Shown in pieces: positions 1-10,656 of a DNA stretch of 64,000 nucleotides. The stretch comes from Protea cynaroides (taxonomy: Eukaryota; Streptophyta; Magnoliopsida; Proteales; Proteaceae): assembly GCA_028583415.1 (NCBI GenBank), contig CM053266.1, positions 8,913,363 through 8,977,362 of the forward strand, read 5' to 3'. The notes under the pieces are model-generated. The model did not search any database and was not told the origin of the DNA. It saw only the letters and a program-made list of their open reading frames with translations. Made by a program: the position numbers and the translations under genes. Each line of letters begins with the position of its first letter. The first letter of the stretch is position 1.

Positions 1-240
1 TTACGGTCAAGTAGATGTTAATTTGAAGAAAGCTCTATATATGGAGAAAAATCTAGGTATGAAAGCTTCAAGAGGAGGAAAGAATAGAGAACATACCTCG
101 AGGAATGGAATGTAGATCTTTGATCGATGGAAAAATCATCAAGCTCGTATGGTTGACACTGTAGCAACCCAGTGGTGGCGAGGTGAGTTGAGACCGTAGA
201 AGAAAGAAAGAGAAATGAGAGGGAAATATTGAAAAACACG
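1..240 (-). other. Untranslated first exon and intron start of the antisense gene of A
   Basis: Read on the minus strand this stretch aligns with the leader of B around 21840-22010 and that of H around 52140-52260. In all three a pyrimidine-rich tract containing CTCAACTC and TGCTACAGT leads to a G|GTATG splice donor, here at 96-91 on the minus strand. The exon would therefore run from about 240 down to 97, and the intron continues off the left edge. The start codon of the antisense protein is not in the window for this copy. Confidence 0.5.
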
Positions 241-254
241 TTTTAAAACTAATT

Positions 255-405
255 TTGAATCATACAGTCACATAATTCGACCAAAACGATCGACCGTGTC
301 ATCGACCGTATGATCGACCATAGGGTCTCGGGAAGTTGCCAGGGTTCTGATGGTCGAACCTATGGTGGTGCAACATGCAACCGTAGGCCATCGACCGTAT
401 GACTG
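255..405. repeat. Leader cluster of CGACC(R)TA motifs in A
   Basis: Within about 150 bp there are several copies of CGACCGTAT or GACCATAGG, together with TTCGACC, GTGTCATCGACC and the inverted form GGTCGAACC. The same variants recur in the 3' LTR of A (5470-5580 and 6070-6245). The cluster lies between gag and the antisense first exon, a position where a shared regulatory sequence would be expected. The role is inferred only. Confidence 0.55.
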
Positions 406-610
406 ACTGCTGTTTGCTTTTGATTCTGTTAGAACTATTGCCTCTTAATTTTGTTTCTTCTCTTGCCTCCCATTGTGAGACTAACCCAATACTACCATTC
501 TGTCTTGTCTCACAGGTGTAGCTTTTCCAATATCATTTTACCCACAAGTTTAAATGGTTGGGCGTAGATTTAGCTAAAGGAGACAGAATGCAAACCTACC
601 TCCACCACCT
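406..610. other. Gag-proximal leader of A, no gene seen
   Basis: The interval between the motif cluster and the first clear Gag codons has no conserved reading frame. A short open frame starting at 558 overlaps gag in another frame and looks like a shadow. By comparison with H (around 51720-51880), this is the end of the leader and possibly the poorly conserved Gag N-terminus. Confidence 0.4.
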
Positions 611-1846
611 ATGGAGGCCAATGACAATGAAGTTCAGGAAGGACAAGAAGGAAATGTTGGGAATCAAAATGCTACATCTCAGGATGTTCACACCCAAGCC
701 AACCCAACCAACTTACCTGTACCACCTACAGACTTGGCTACTGTAGTGATGAATTTGGCACAGTAAGTGCAACATATACAGTAAATATAAGCCAACATGC
801 AAGCTACTGTGGGAATTGCTTCCCTAGTTGCAAACACAACACCTCTACCTGTAGGGCAAGCTAGTACCGTACCCGGGGGTAGCAGTATGGTACCCCAAGC
901 ACCGCAAACACCAGTTGTGCAAGCTCAAGTGCAAAATTCTGAACCACCCTAAGGCGGGTACAACCAAGGTGGTTATCCATACCAACCGCCCATGTATAGA
1001 GTTTATGCACAGTATCAGCTTGATCACTCCAGACTGATCGAGCATTTTCTGAAGATGAAGCCGAGGGAATTCACTGGTAAGCCATTGGATTCTCTGTGGC
1101 AAGCAAACTGGATCGATGAAATGGAAAAAAACTTTATGATGATGATTGTTAGTGAAGAAGAAAAAGTATTGTGTGCCACATTTATGCTGAAAGGTGATGC
1201 ACATCACTGGTGGAAGTCCACTTGGAGTTATCTGTTGACAAAGCGCACTCAATTAACTTGGGATATCTTTAAAGAAGCTTCTTCGAAAAGTATTTTCCCA
1301 GGAGTTTCAGGGATCAGATGGAAAAGGAGTTCTTGAGTCTATATCAAGGACAAATGTCAGTAGACGCTTATCAGTAGCATTATGAAGAGCTGTTCTTCTT
1401 TGCTCCCTCTAGCATGCAGGAGGAAAATACGAAAACCCGAAGTTTCGTCATGGGACTTAGGGGAAGCATTTGTGAGCATGTATTGGGGATATAAAAGAAA
1501 ATATATAATGAAGCAGCACAGATTGCTCGAGTTTTGGAGTCAAGCCAAAGGAAGAGCTACTTTGCTCAAAATAGGGGTATCAAGAGGCCTAATGGAAACT
1601 CATTCAATGGAGGGAACTCCAAGACATTTAAATCCTTCCGCACTCAAGGCTTTAATGCTACATCTAAGACTACGCCGACAACTCAACCGCAACTGAAGTA
1701 GGCCAATGCTGGAGTCAAATGCTTTAATTGTGATCAAATAGGGCATTATTCAAGAGATTGCCTTAAGCCAAGGAAGCAGCTACAGCAAGGAAAGGTTTAT
1801 GCTATTACTTCTGAGACTACTGCCGCATCGCCTGATGTAGTCACAG
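611..1846 (+). pseudogene. gag: Element A gag (capsid and nucleocapsid), broken
   Basis: This would encode the structural Gag polyprotein that packages element RNA in cytoplasmic virus-like particles. A Pro/Gln-rich N-terminus is followed by the retrotransposon-gag domain from about 1000 to 1500, with HSRLIEHFLKMKP, WIDEMEKNF and HHWWKS as landmarks. A CCHC zinc knuckle follows at 1720-1761 (C-x2-C-x4-H-x4-C, read CFNCDQIGHYSRDC). The N-terminal part has TAA stops near 763, 782, 788 and 950, and there is a frameshift near 1276. Another stop (TAG) lies near 1376, with more before the knuckle. The frame holding the knuckle stays open to 1846, where a splice donor follows. The start at 611 is the first in-frame ATG of the conserved part; the true start may lie further upstream. 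Confidence 0.8.
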
Positions 1847-1913
1847 GTATGATTCAACCTTTTGTTTGAAATATCTTGTGTGAGTATGTAGACTAAATTA
1901 AATCGAATCACAG
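1847..1913 (+). other. Putative 67 bp spliceosomal intron between gag and protease in A
   Basis: The segment starts GTATGA and ends CACAG, is AT-rich, and has a CTAAA-type branch site candidate (GACTAAAT) about 20 bp before the end. The gag frame ends after one base of a codon at 1846; the protease frame takes up the other two bases at 1914. Removal of 67 bp therefore joins two frames that are otherwise out of phase. If it is kept, translation stops at a TGA at 1867-1869. Element H has the matching segment (50413-50480 on the minus strand, 68 bp) with the same phase. Family knowledge: Ogre elements of the Tat lineage carry a spliced intron in their coding region; here the position and lineage are different. 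Confidence 0.65.
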
Positions 1914-2470
1914 GTATCATACATATTAATGGCATATCCGCCAGAGTACTCTTTGACTCTGGGACTACTCATTCTTTTATATCTGTGTCGTTTGGAAAGT
2001 AGTTAAATTTATCCCTCAGACTTTTAGACTACAAGCTACTAGTACGGTCGCCTATGGGATTAGAAGCAGAATTAGACCAAGGTTATGGAACATGTCCAGT
2101 TCTAATAAATGGATGAAGTTTGGACCCCAACCTGGTGCAACTTGAGATGGTAAACTTTGACGTCATCCTAGGGATGGACTGGTTATCCCAGCATTCTACA
2201 AGTTTGCTTTGTGCTGAGAAGAAGATATCATTTAAAGACAAGGAAGGCGCAGAGTTCAGTTTTGTGGGAACCAAATTTCCCCGTAAACAGAAACTCATCC
2301 TCTCTACATTAAAGGCTAGAAGATGCCTTGAAAATGGGGGAGTTGGATACCTGGTGTTTGTTGTGGATCGTACCAAAGAAGCACCACAAATGGAAGATAT
2401 AGAGGTTGTACGAAATTTTTCAGACGTGTTCCCTGAAGATTTACTAGGATTGCCACCTGACCGAGCGACA
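1914..2470 (+). pseudogene. pro: Element A aspartic protease and protease-RT linker, broken
   Basis: The retropepsin would cut the Gag-Pol polyprotein. The active-site block reads VLFDSGTTHSFIS near 1950-1990, with the catalytic Asp in the DSG context. A TAG follows near 2001 and another stop near 2116. Further on, FDVILGMDWL (about 2157-2190) is the conserved C-terminal strand of plant Ty3/gypsy protease. The linker then runs to the DVFPEDLLGLPPDR block that precedes RT. Apart from the two stops, the frame is the one reached by splicing out 1847-1913. Confidence 0.75.
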
Positions 2471-3773
2471 GAGTTCGTTATAGACCTATTACCCGAAGTC
2501 GCACCAGTATCTAAGGCAGCATACCAGATGGCTCCTACTGAACTTAAGGAATTAAAGGTACAGTTACAGGAGCTGCTGGACAAGGGTTATATTCGATCCA
2601 GTATATCACCATGGGGAGCGCAGTGCTATTCGTAACGAAGAAGGACGGTAGCGTTCGACTCTGTATAGATTATCGAGAATTGAACAAGCTCACAATCAAG
2701 AACAGGTATCTGTTGCCCAGGATTGATGACTTATTAGATCAATTGCAAGGTGCCAAAGTATTCTCTAAAATTAATCTCCGGTCAGGATATCATTAGTTGA
2801 AGATCAAGGAAGGTGATATTCCAAAGACAGCATTCAAAACAAGATATGGACATTATGAATTCCTAGTTATATCATTCTGATTAACTAATGCACCCACAAC
2901 TTTTATAGAACTCATGAACCAGGTATTCCATGATATGTTGGATACATCTGTCATCGTATTGATTGACGACATCCTAGTTTACTCCAAGGACAAAGAAACT
3001 CATATCTGAAATCTTAGAACCGCTCTGTAGCGACTAAGAATAGAAAAGCTTTACGCTAAATTTACTAAGTGTGAGTTCTGGCTAAGTGAAGTTGCTTTCT
3101 TAGGCCATGTTGTATCGGCTGAAGGAATTAAAGTGGATCCTAGCAAGATTGAAGCTATTTTGAAATGGAAGCACCTAAGAATGTTGCAGAAATTAGAAGT
3201 TTCTTAGGTTTGGCTAGGTATTATCGACTATTCGTAGAAGATTACTCCAAGATGGCCGTACCTCTCCCCAGTCTGACCAAGAAAGGAGAAAAGTTTGTTT
3301 GGACCGATAAATATCAGGAGTGTTTCCAAACACTGAAGGCAAGACTCAGTTCCCATCTTGACCATATCGGTACCAGGAGAACCATTTATCTTGTACACCA
3401 ATGCGTCTGGGTTAGGTTTGGGATGTGTGCTCATGCAAGGAGAGCAAGTAATTGTGTATGCTTCTAGACAATTAAAGACACATGAGAAAAATTACCCAAT
3501 GCATGACTTGGAATTAGCCACAGTGGTACATGCTGTCAAGATATGGAGACATTATTTATATGGAGAGAAATCTCAAATTAAATCAGATCATAAGAGTCTT
3601 ACTCATCTTTTCAATCAGAAGGAGTTGAACATGAGACAAAGGAGATGGCTGGAGTTGCTGAAGGAATATGATTGCGATATCCAGTATCATCCAGGGAAGT
3701 CTAATGTAGTTACTAATGCACTAAGTAGAAAAGCAAATGCTGTAGAGTATTCAGTGGCAGCGATAAATAGTTC
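2471..3773 (+). pseudogene. pol: Element A reverse transcriptase and RNase H, broken
   Basis: RT copies element RNA into DNA inside the particle and RNase H removes the RNA strand. RT landmarks are LLDKGYIRSSISPWGA near 2575, RLCIDYRELNKL near 2655 after a frameshift, FSKINLRSGYH near 2765, and the polymerase site VLIDDILVYS near 2955-2985. That site still has both Asp. RNase H follows as FILYTNASGLGLGCVLMQ (3385-3440), DLELA and SDHKSL; the first catalytic Asp is changed to Asn (YTNASG for YTDASG). Stops include TAG at 2794-2796 and 3028-3030, both at places where B or H has CAG. The rest of the RNase H frame is open to the TGA at 3775. Confidence 0.85.
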
Positions 3774-5301
3774 ATGATTGATAAACCGAGTGAATCACCC
3801 AACCTAAGATTTATTCATCGATTTTCAAACATGTTTGCTACATTGAAAATTATAACAGATCTAATAGATGAAGTAAATGTAGTTATTCAATCAAACTCCT
3901 ATCTGAGAACAGTGCAAGAAGACCTTGAAATAGGTAGCACTACTCTGACTTCACTTTGGACCCTGAAAAGGTGTTAAGATACAAAGGGAAAGTATGTGTT
4001 CCTGAAAATAAAGACTCAGATGTTAGACACAGACTAATGAAGGAAGCCTACACCACCGCTTATTCGGTACATCCTGGGGGTACAATGATGTATCATGATC
4101 TGAAGAAACTATATTGGTGGAGGGGAATGAAAGCGGATATAGCTAAATTTATGTCACAATGCCTGAATTGTTAGCAGATAAAGGCTGAAAAGTAAAAGCA
4201 TGCAGGCTTGTTACAACCATTACCAGAACAGGCCTGCAGGCTTGTCACAGGGTTACCATTAACTCCCAGAGTAGTTGATGCAGTCTAGGTGATTGTAGAT
4301 CATTTGACTAAGACAACTCATTTTATAGCTATACGACCTCAGTATACACTAGAGAGGCTAGCTAAGCTGTATGTTGATAATATTGTCAGGTTGCATGGTG
4401 TACCTAAAAGCATCGTGTTCGACAGAGACCCATGCTTTACCTCCAAGTTTTGGGAAGGATTACAGAAGGCTATGGGTACAATGTTGAAGTTTAGTACTGC
4501 ATTTCATCCTCAGATAGACGGACAGTCGGAGCGCACCATTCATATTTTAAAAGACATGCTCCAAGCTTGTGTGATTGATTTCAAATGATCATGGGATGAG
4601 AAATTACCATTGATCGTGTTCGCTTATAATACAGCTATCAAGCTACAATACAGATGTCGTCCTATGAAGCACTGTATGATAGGAAGTGTCGAACTCCATT
4701 ATTTTAGAATGAGGTTGGAGAACGGAGAATTATGGGACCAGAATTCATTGAGGAGACATGTCGAGTAGTCGACATCATCAAGGAAAGAGTCTGAATAGCT
4801 TAGAACCGTCAGAAGCAATATGCAGACAATCGATGTAGAGACCTTGAATTTACCATAGGTGATAAGGTATTTCTGAAAATAGCTCCTATGAGTGGTTTAA
4901 AATGGTTCGGATAGAAAGGGAAGTTGTGTCCCCGATATATTGGACCATATGAGATTCTGGCAAGGCATGGAAAGGTAGCATATTAGTTAGCACTACCACC
5001 ATCAATTTCTAGTGTACATGATGTATTCCATGTCTCACAACTGAAGAAGTACGTCAGAGATCTAACACATGTGTTAACAATAGATCCATCGGATTTGACT
5101 GAAGATTTGACGTTCAAAGTGGTACCTTTCAAAATTACTAGTTGAAAGGTTCAACGTCTTTGCAATCACGACATATATTATGTGAAGGTTACTTGGAGAA
5201 GCCAAGATGTAGAAGAAATCACATGGGAAGAAGAGAACGCCATATGGAAGCAATATCCTCACCTATTCGACTCAGAAGGTATGTGCAAATTTCAAGGATG
5301 A
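3774..5301 (+). pseudogene. int: Element A integrase with chromodomain-like tail, broken
   Basis: Integrase would insert the DNA copy into the host chromosome. The HHCC zinc domain is visible as YSVHPGG, MYHDLKKLYWW and SQCLNC (4060-4170). In the catalytic core the second Asp (VFDRDPCFTSKFW, near 4420) and the Glu (DGQSERTIHIL, near 4530) are present. The segment with the first Asp is disrupted: at 4195-4255 a GCAGGCTTGTYACA phrase is repeated and the WDCITMDF block seen in B and H is missing. The tail (about 5095-5290) reads DIYYVKVTWRSQDVEEITW, resembling a chromodomain. TAG stops at 4912-4914 and 4984-4986 lie where B or H has CAG. The final TGA is at 5299-5301. Confidence 0.8.
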
Positions 5302-5308
5302 AATTTAT

Positions 5309-5320
5309 GTAAGAGGGAGT
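5309..5320 (+). promoter_or_regulatory. Polypurine tract of A
   Basis: The purine run GTAAGAGGGAGT lies directly before the 3' LTR and would prime plus-strand DNA synthesis. The corresponding tracts of B, C and H are AAGAGGGGGAGT, a GGGGGAGT form and AAGAAGGGGGGAGT, each ending just before the LTR's first base. Confidence 0.7.
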
Positions 5321-7440
5321 TATAAGGCCCACACTCCACTAACCTGGTTTAATAGTGTCATCCCAGGTCTTCTCATTATTGCTAGGCCAAGTAGACCAAC
5401 CGTGTAAAGTAGGATCACAAACTATGTACGAAAAATTGACTCAACACTAAGAACTATGCATAGGGTAGGTATGGTCGACCATACGGTAAGGAATAAGGAT
5501 CACAGGCCAATGACCCTACGATCGATGTTTTTGACCCTACAATTGACAGGTTCTGCGACCGTATGTCGGACCATAAGACCCCAAATTAAACTCTAAATTT
5601 GGAAACTTTCGTAATTTGAGGAGAGTCTCTTTCTTATTATTAGAAAACTCTATATGGAGAGTTTTTCTCTATATAAAGGATGTCCCTTAACCTTTTTCAC
5701 TCTTTTAGAATATTAGTAAACCCTAAAGGAAGGGAAGGAAGAGAAGGAGAAGGAGAGAAGGCTAAGGACAAGTTGTTGCTGAGAAGATTTTAATTCTCTA
5801 CCGTAGGCAAAGGTATGAGCCTAATAAGATGTAAATTCTATGAAATAAGGTTTCTTTGGAGGATTGGAGATGTCAACCTATTAAAATCCATGTGATTCCT
5901 TGAGTAAATCCCAAGCATAACCATGAGGGATGAGTTTGGTGATAATGGTTGATGAGAAACTACTAATGATGACCATAGGATAACCATAGTATGAACCCAA
6001 GAGAAAAACCAAAGAGTCGACCCAAGAAGAGCTCGAATTGAATGTAGTTTGTGACCAGAAATTGTAAGGTTGCAGCTACGATCGACCATAGCATGACCAT
6101 AGGATGATCAAAGTATCGACCATAGGCATTTGGGAAGAATTCAGAAACCATATGGTCGCAGGGTATGGTCGCATATAGTGTGACCGTAAGGTATCGACCG
6201 TACGTAGTAAGGTCGACACAGCATGCGACCATAGGGCCTATCAGACAACCATTAGTGATCTGTTTTGATTTTTAACTACTGTAACACATTACTCATGAAT
6301 CCTAACTTAAATTTATACAACTTTTAGGTCATTAAATTGATTCAAAGAGAATTACAAGGCTTAAAAGGAGATCAAGTTTTGTTAACAGGTGAGGGAACAA
6401 AACCTAAACTAATTAGATAATAATAAACTGTTATTTTATTGAGTCCAATGCCATGATTGATTCTATGCTTGTATGCTTGTAATGTACATCTCACATGTCA
6501 TCGAATATTACTATTATTACTACTCATGCATATTTATTTTCGTCTATTTGCTACAATGTTGATTGGTGATGCTAAGAACAGACATGTGATTGTGTGGATA
6601 TGGTTAGTGTGTTGGATGTGAGTGGAGCATCCGTGGGAGAACGTGGCATTGTGGTCTCTGACCTGGTCACCAGACTCGAGCTCTATCTCTACTCAAGTCT
6701 TGCCCATTGACATTATCGTATCACCATTACCTTAGTAGAACAATTACGTCGTAGGGCATCAGGGGAGGTGGTCTCAGACTGTGTGGTCTCTGACTCTGTC
6801 GGGGGACCTTAGCTCTATCTCTATGAATGTATTGAGGGATACTAGGGTGAGGCCTTGGATACATTGGATGACATTTAGGATTGGTTAGTAGCAAGCCCTG
6901 TTTACAAGTCCTTTCCAATAGGGGCTTACGTATTGGTATGGGTAGGGCATCAGGGAAAGTATTGGTTGTGTTTGTTCCGAACACTTTAGTGATGTGTGCT
7001 CACCCTTTCGACGTCGAACAGTTTTAGTTGATGATGTAGGTCCTATTGTAGAAGAGTACGTGAATGCATCGACATATGGACACATGGTGGCTATGAATGT
7101 AGAAGTTGTTGAAAATGCGCATGATCCTTCATGCGAGTGCAATCAATGCATCTTTGATTAGTTTAGTTATATTTTGGATAATGGACATGTAATTGATTAT
7201 TTTATTTTATGTCTTAAGTTACTTGGAGATAACTGGATTTACTATTTATTTAGCATTGATAGATACTCAGTTCATTAATTATAAAGGTTTCCTCTTATTT
7301 GTTTGTTATCTCTGATTATTACTGTGGAAGGTGTGTATGGTTGATATGGTGGGTACTACCTAAAGGAGATCCTGGTTGAACCATTGTTTTATTTATGATT
7401 CGTCACATTATTCTGGTTAGTCCATAATTGGGATTTGACA
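5321..7440 (+). repeat. 3' LTR of element A (2120 bp)
   Basis: The LTR starts TATAAGGCCC (the relatives start TGTAAGACCC, so G to A at base 2) and ends GGGATTTGACA. Its left end abuts the PPT and its right end abuts foreign sequence of G. Landmarks shared with the LTRs of B and H are a TATA box near 5670, a tract with three AGCTCTATCTCT-type blocks (6672-6825) and a block around 7045-7140 resembling GTTGATGATG...GAAGTT in the others. Two clusters of GACC motifs lie at 5470-5580 and 6070-6245. No gene is encoded; open frames here are shadows. Confidence 0.85.
5669..5678 (+). promoter_or_regulatory. TATA box of the A LTR
   Basis: CTATATAAAG is followed by GATGTCCCTTAACC and a CTTTTTCACTC tract. 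The same arrangement (TATA, GACGTCCCTTAGCC, CTTTCACTC) is found in the LTRs of B and H. The box lies about 350 bp from the LTR start, the expected place for the U3/R boundary promoter. Confidence 0.65.
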
Positions 7441-8053
7441 GGCCGTGTCATCTTCCTCTTCTGAGAGTGAGCCAACCGTTCCCAGTGGCAATGGAGATGC
7501 TTCTCCTATGCAAGTAGATTCTAGTGAGGATACTCCATTTGGACCAGTTGCAGAGGATGTGGCCGATTCTACTAATGAGAAAGAGAGTTCATCACATTCG
7601 GTAGGTGGTGATGAGGTACCAGCATAGGTGGCTCTTCAGACTAGGGTTGTTAAGACAGCAGAGCTACGAGCGTTATTGGGAGATGTTTGCTCCTTAGCGG
7701 CTACCTTGGAAGATTAGCGACGAGCACATCAGACCAGTTTAGCTCTTCCCACAAGAGACATATACTTTAGAAACTTGCTAATACAGAGCAGCGAGTGTCT
7801 GGGCTTGAGCAAGGTCAACCAGTTCTAGGATATAATTGATGCTATTAGGCAAGAGGTCACTTCAATGAGGACTGCATTGGTTATTGTGGGTCGTATTGTG
7901 CCTGTTCCTGATGATGTAGCCACTACGACAGCAGCTAGACATGAGTGAACTCATCAGCGGCAACTTCGATCAGTGGCGAGGGTTTGGGCCACCCATTTTG
8001 CAGACAGTCCTAATCACCAGGACGATCATAGTTCTCAGCATGCAGATTCGTAG
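7441..8053 (+). pseudogene. C-terminal remnant of the antisense gene of element G
   Basis: Directly after the A LTR an open frame resumes. It is rich in Ser, Glu and Asp (SSSSSESEPTVPSGNGDA, then PMQVDSSEDTPFGPV and NEKESSSHS), and then becomes coiled-coil-like (AELRALLGDVCSLAATLED, EVTSMRTALVIVG). In-frame stops at 7625-7627 (TAG) and near 7717 (TAG) fit Gln codons mutated at CAG. The product is not recognised from sequence alone. Its identity is inferred from position: it points away from the element's own strand and ends shortly before the PBS, just as the antisense gene does in H (ending 53923, PBS 54188) and B. Its N-terminal part would lie left of A, outside the window. Confidence 0.45.
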
Positions 8054-8421
8054 ACCAGCACATTATCTATGAATCCGCCTACTTATTTCTTTTATACATT
8101 CATTTCTCACTGGATGTCTTTTATTTTGATATTTGTTTTGGTTTGATAGTGATGGGTGAGGATCCAGATTATGGATGCTGACCCGTCCTTAGTATTTTAT
8201 TCTCTTTTGATGGTACATTGGATGATCTAATTTTTAGTTTGTGTGTATGGATACGTTATGCCTTTGCTTGTTATTATATTTCTTGCAGCTTATTGATAGT
8301 TCTTACCCCCCATATAGTATATGGTTTTATGCTTCCTAATTCAGCTTACTATATTTGTGGTGTGTATGTATGATATGGTTTAATAGTGGACGTGGCACAT
8401 TTGTTGTCTGATACCAACTTC
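8054..8421 (-). other. Antisense-gene 3' region and PBS of element G
   Basis: This AT-rich stretch has no gene. At its right end the minus strand reads TGGTATCAGAC (8415-8405), matching the first ten bases of the initiator tRNA-Met primer site used by B, C and H, followed by a diverged 3' part. Two or three bases separate it from the LTR end at 8422. Confidence 0.55.
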
Positions 8422-10556
8422 TATCACAACCCGTTTCTGATGAATACTATGGAATGGACGATATCTCCACATCCTTAGGGCATTGAAAATCCCCTTTCAG
8501 GATCACGAAATGTGGTACGCTAACTAGTAAATCCCACCATCATAAGGAAAGATAGTAATAGTTCCACACCACCAATTTAAAGAGATTTCAAATCCAGAGT
8601 ATGGTGGAAGACTAAATAAACATATCCATAAAAGCTGGATATTCAAATGATAATTTATAAGTAAACCCCAACCATTGTAAATAATAATTAAGTAAAGCAA
8701 TTAAATTCTTAAACCAATTATTCTTCTGGGCAACACATCACCAATCCAAATAAAATAAATTCAATTAAAAAAGTTTATCAAATTGCTCATTGTGCCTATC
8801 CATAGACACAATCGTTAGACTTGCACATTTTGTCATGGACATCAACATCACTAGCATCCGCGACGTTGAATTCCATCTCTATCAAACCTACATCTAAAAG
8901 AGTTTGTGTACACAAGGGTAAGCTCAACCACTGAGCTTAGCATGGAAATAAAACGTGCAACACACAATATGCATGAATTAACAACTATGATCTAGTACAT
9001 AACTATAAGTGCCAGCTCAAGACAACCCACACACGGAGTCTCCGATTGCACGGGTCTTCTCCCATTAAAATGAATACCACCTCACTAGATGTACAGTAAC
9101 ATCCCCCAAATATGGTTCCGTCATTTTGGTACAAACCTGTATTATGCTAGCCACTTGCCCGTAACTCATCCCAAGCCTGTATTACATCAGCCACTTGAGG
9201 AGGTGATAATCCCACTAGCTGCCTTGCCCACCCATCCATACTATGTTGGATATGGGGAGCATTACAGCTATATTCATACCACCCTTTATTGAACCAATGC
9301 CACTACATAGCCCCCTAATGGCTAGGAGTACAGTTATTAGGGTGATTTAAGTTCAACTAACTGAGTCCTCTTAATTAACAAAATTACTAGACCGTAATGT
9401 CATCAAGTTTCTAACCTCGTTCGAGCCCCCACATAGGACATTGTGACTTAGCTAAGTTACACATGGTCATTACAAAGTAATGCCAGTAAGAAGGGGTGCA
9501 AGTGTCCCATACCACACACCTTCTTCCTTATTAACTTAACCAGACATTATGAATCAAAACATAGGTTAGTCACTTTTGTGGAAAGGTAGTGAGAATCCCA
9601 TACCACTCGCCCTCCAATCCTTACTGGCATTGCTGACCCCAATCTCAAGGATGCATATGCATGAGCAAACAGACAGTTTATTGGATGACATGTTATCACA
9701 TAAAGCATGTTATCAATTGCATAGCATTACACAGCATAATCAAATATATCTAATTCTACTAAACAAGGTGTAATTCCCTTACTTGAGATGGTAAGCAACA
9801 AACCACAGAGTACGGTCTCGAGTAATTTCTCCTAGAGTTCTCCCGTATCTTAATAGCAATAAAAGCAATAATATTTAATCCATCAGTTTGTTGTTTGACT
9901 CTATTGTTGCTCAAGCACATCCTAATGATTTATTTACATTTTCAGGGGTTTGATTATTATTAATAAATATCCTACACTTGTTGCCCAGGGGTTTCAAGGA
10001 CATATAACCATGAACAGCAAGCATCGATAGTAACTAGCATAGGTTATAAACAAAATGAAAGAGAAAGCCTATGCAAACATAAGATCTTAGGGATATAAAC
10101 CCATAGACAGGTTCATAAAAATCCTAGAGAGATGCTATCCAAGAATGGTCATCAACAGAGGTCAATTCACCGTGGGGCACATGGCATCGCCAGTATGGTC
10201 TTGACCACAGGCGTACGGCACGTGTCTTCGGTCGCACATCAAAACGTGTCCAAAACTGACTGATTTTGACATGGTGTTCTTCTTGGATTTTATTAAGCCA
10301 AAATAAGAAGTCTGGGTTCAAAAATCCCATTTTACCTATGGTTATTGGCATTGATCCCATTTCCCAGTTTATTGATATTGTTGGATCTGGTTTTAATACC
10401 TTGGATTTGATTTCAGCAATACTAGGAGGGGTTTTCCTTGGGCTTTAGTTTATAATTGGTCATTCAAAACTATTACGAAGGTCTTGGATGGGATCTTATG
10501 ATTCAGATCTTTTTATCTTATTTGAGTGGTTGAGAATAGAAAGTGGGAGGAATTAC
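8422..10556 (-). repeat. 5' LTR of element G (right boundary uncertain)
   Basis: On the minus strand the LTR ends GGGTTGTGATA at 8422, next to the PBS. A block around 8900-8970 (TGAGCTTAGCATGGAAATAAAACGT and following) resembles the ORF-less block of the related LTRs. A TATA-like GGTTTATATCCC lies near 10085-10100 on the minus strand. A small GACC motif group (TGGTCTTGACCACAGG, TCGGTCGCACATC) lies upstream of it at 10190-10240. I place the LTR start at TGTAATTCC (minus strand, 10556), giving 2.1 kb, the size of its relatives. That edge is a guess: no target duplication could be confirmed because the left side of G is outside the window. Confidence 0.45.
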
Positions 10557-10638
10557 AACAAACAACAATATAAGTAAATAGAGGATCCATTTTCCAAAAG
10601 AGAGTATTTCCAAATTTCCCAAACCATCATCCTCATAG

Positions 10639-10656
10639 TGGTGACTTCATTGGGGA
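10639..10656 (+). promoter_or_regulatory. Primer binding site of E
   Basis: TGGTGACTTCATTGGGGA resembles the TGGCGACTCYRCTGGGGA primer sites common in Tat elements. It lies 3 bp after a CA dinucleotide (10634-10635) that would end the 5' LTR. Only the last part of that LTR (10557-10635) seems to be present here, because G appears to interrupt it. Confidence 0.45.

Larger units (their letters stand above)
1..7440 (+). mobile_element. Element A: Tekay/Del-like Ty3/gypsy LTR retrotransposon, 5' end outside window
   Basis: This copy shows leader, gag with zinc knuckle, aspartic protease, RT, RNase H, integrase, chromodomain-like tail, PPT and a 3' LTR, in that order. The order RT-RNase H-integrase is that of Ty3/gypsy, and the tail after the integrase core resembles the chromodomain of chromoviruses. 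The best family match by eye is Tekay/Del. The 5' LTR, PBS and most of the antisense gene lie left of position 1. Several in-frame stops and at least three frameshifts make the copy non-coding today. On the right it ends directly in sequence of element G, so A was inserted into G. The 5 bp after the LTR (GGCCG) would be the target duplication, but the left copy is not visible. Confidence 0.9.

Noticed and set aside
845..1252. Long minus-strand open frame opposite A gag
   Set aside because: It lies exactly opposite gag, shows no domain and is not conserved opposite H gag. It is a shadow frame, unlike the antisense gene in the leader.
6727..7142. Overlapping open frames in the LTRs (also 16714-17083, 23571-24067, 30621-31101, 54485-54981)
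   Set aside because: They recur because the LTRs are homologous, but frames shift between copies and no start or domain is shared.
7445..7627. Small host gene encoding a Ser/Glu-rich protein
   Set aside because: It begins directly at the A LTR edge and leads to a PBS and LTR, so a remnant of the element G antisense gene is more likely.
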